Positions 5,130 through 5,264 of a DNA stretch of 5,264 nucleotides are shown piece after piece. The stretch's first letter is position 1, and each line of letters opens with the position of its first letter. Source of the stretch: Melioribacter roseus (GTDB lineage: Bacteria > Bacteroidota > Ignavibacteria > Ignavibacteriales > Melioribacteraceae); contig DYHC01000160.1 in NCBI GenBank assembly GCA_020724325.1, forward strand, positions 1-5,264. Reading direction: 5' to 3'. The notes under the pieces were generated by a model, which saw only the letters and a program-made list of their open reading frames with translations, had not been told where the DNA came from and made no database searches. Both the position numbers and the translations under genes were made by a program.

Positions 5130-5264
5130 ATGAATATTATTGAAGCAACCACTGAAGCAATAGAAAATGCAGCTCAAGTAATCAGATCCGGCAGGTTGGT
5201 AGCTTTTCCTACCGAAACGGTCTATGGACTTGGAACAGATGGTTTGAACCCTATTGCGGTTGCA
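5130..5264 (+). CDS. sua5: Threonylcarbamoyl-AMP synthase, Sua5/YrdC family (partial, cut by window end)
   Basis: The first 45 codons are present and open to the last base. The family uses ATP, L-threonine and bicarbonate to make threonylcarbamoyl-AMP, the donor for t6A at position 37 of tRNAs that read ANN codons; it acts in the cytoplasm with the TsaB/TsaD/TsaE proteins. The YrdC nucleotide-binding signature is clear: LVAFPTETVYGLGTDG at 23-38, preceded by the usual helix with a G21 turn. Whether this is the short TsaC type (about 200 residues) or the long Sua5 type with a C-terminal domain (about 330) cannot be seen; the N-terminal style slightly favours the long type. The ATG at 5130 is chosen because the family normally starts about 20-25 residues before this signature. 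No Shine-Dalgarno sequence is apparent upstream. Confidence 0.93.
   Translation, partial: MNIIEATTEAIENAAQVIRSGRLVAFPTETVYGLGTDGLNPIAVA

Overview
This is an AT-rich window of ordinary bacterial chromosome holding four complete genes, one gene cut by the right edge and, probably, the last codons of another at the left edge. The gene content, a ferredoxin reminiscent of the Chlorobi/Ignavibacteria type, a large exported M16 peptidase common in that part of the tree, and short repeats between genes suggest the Bacteroidota/Chlorobi/Ignavibacteria group, perhaps an Ignavibacterium or Melioribacter relative. That placement is inferred from style and family resemblance, not from a marker gene.

Layout, left to right. 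Bases 1-90 hold a likely gene tail (+) and a clear rho-independent terminator. A 2[4Fe-4S] ferredoxin (+, 262-471) follows. It converges on thioredoxin (-, 529-864), with one hairpin terminator at 493-524 in the 57-bp gap. Next is a 938-residue exported M16 zinc peptidase with two fused halves (-, 1007-3823), which has its own terminator at 941-981, so thioredoxin is probably transcribed separately. The 424-bp gap at 3824-4247 contains no gene. It holds the peptidase leader and possible promoter, a dense block of short direct and inverted repeats (3974-4202), and the terminator of the next gene. Then comes an inositol-monophosphatase-superfamily enzyme of the HisN (histidinol-phosphatase) type (-, 4248-5015). 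It is divergent, across 114 bp, from the start of a Sua5/YrdC-family threonylcarbamoyl-AMP synthase (+, 5130 to the edge).

The genes do not form one pathway. Ferredoxin and thioredoxin are cytoplasmic redox carriers, the M16 protein works outside the cytoplasm, HisN serves histidine synthesis if the subfamily call is right, and Sua5 serves tRNA t6A modification. Each gene appears to be its own transcription unit, with a terminator visible for every gene whose 3' end lies in the window.

No new defence, mobile or biosynthetic system is visible. The stretch most worth a second look is the repeat block at 3974-4202: a unit bounded by 8-bp inverted ends, flanked by direct repeats, and enclosing four copies of a palindromic 13-mer. 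Smaller points are the ferredoxin's unusual cluster motifs and the lack of Shine-Dalgarno sequences at the divergent hisN and sua5 starts.
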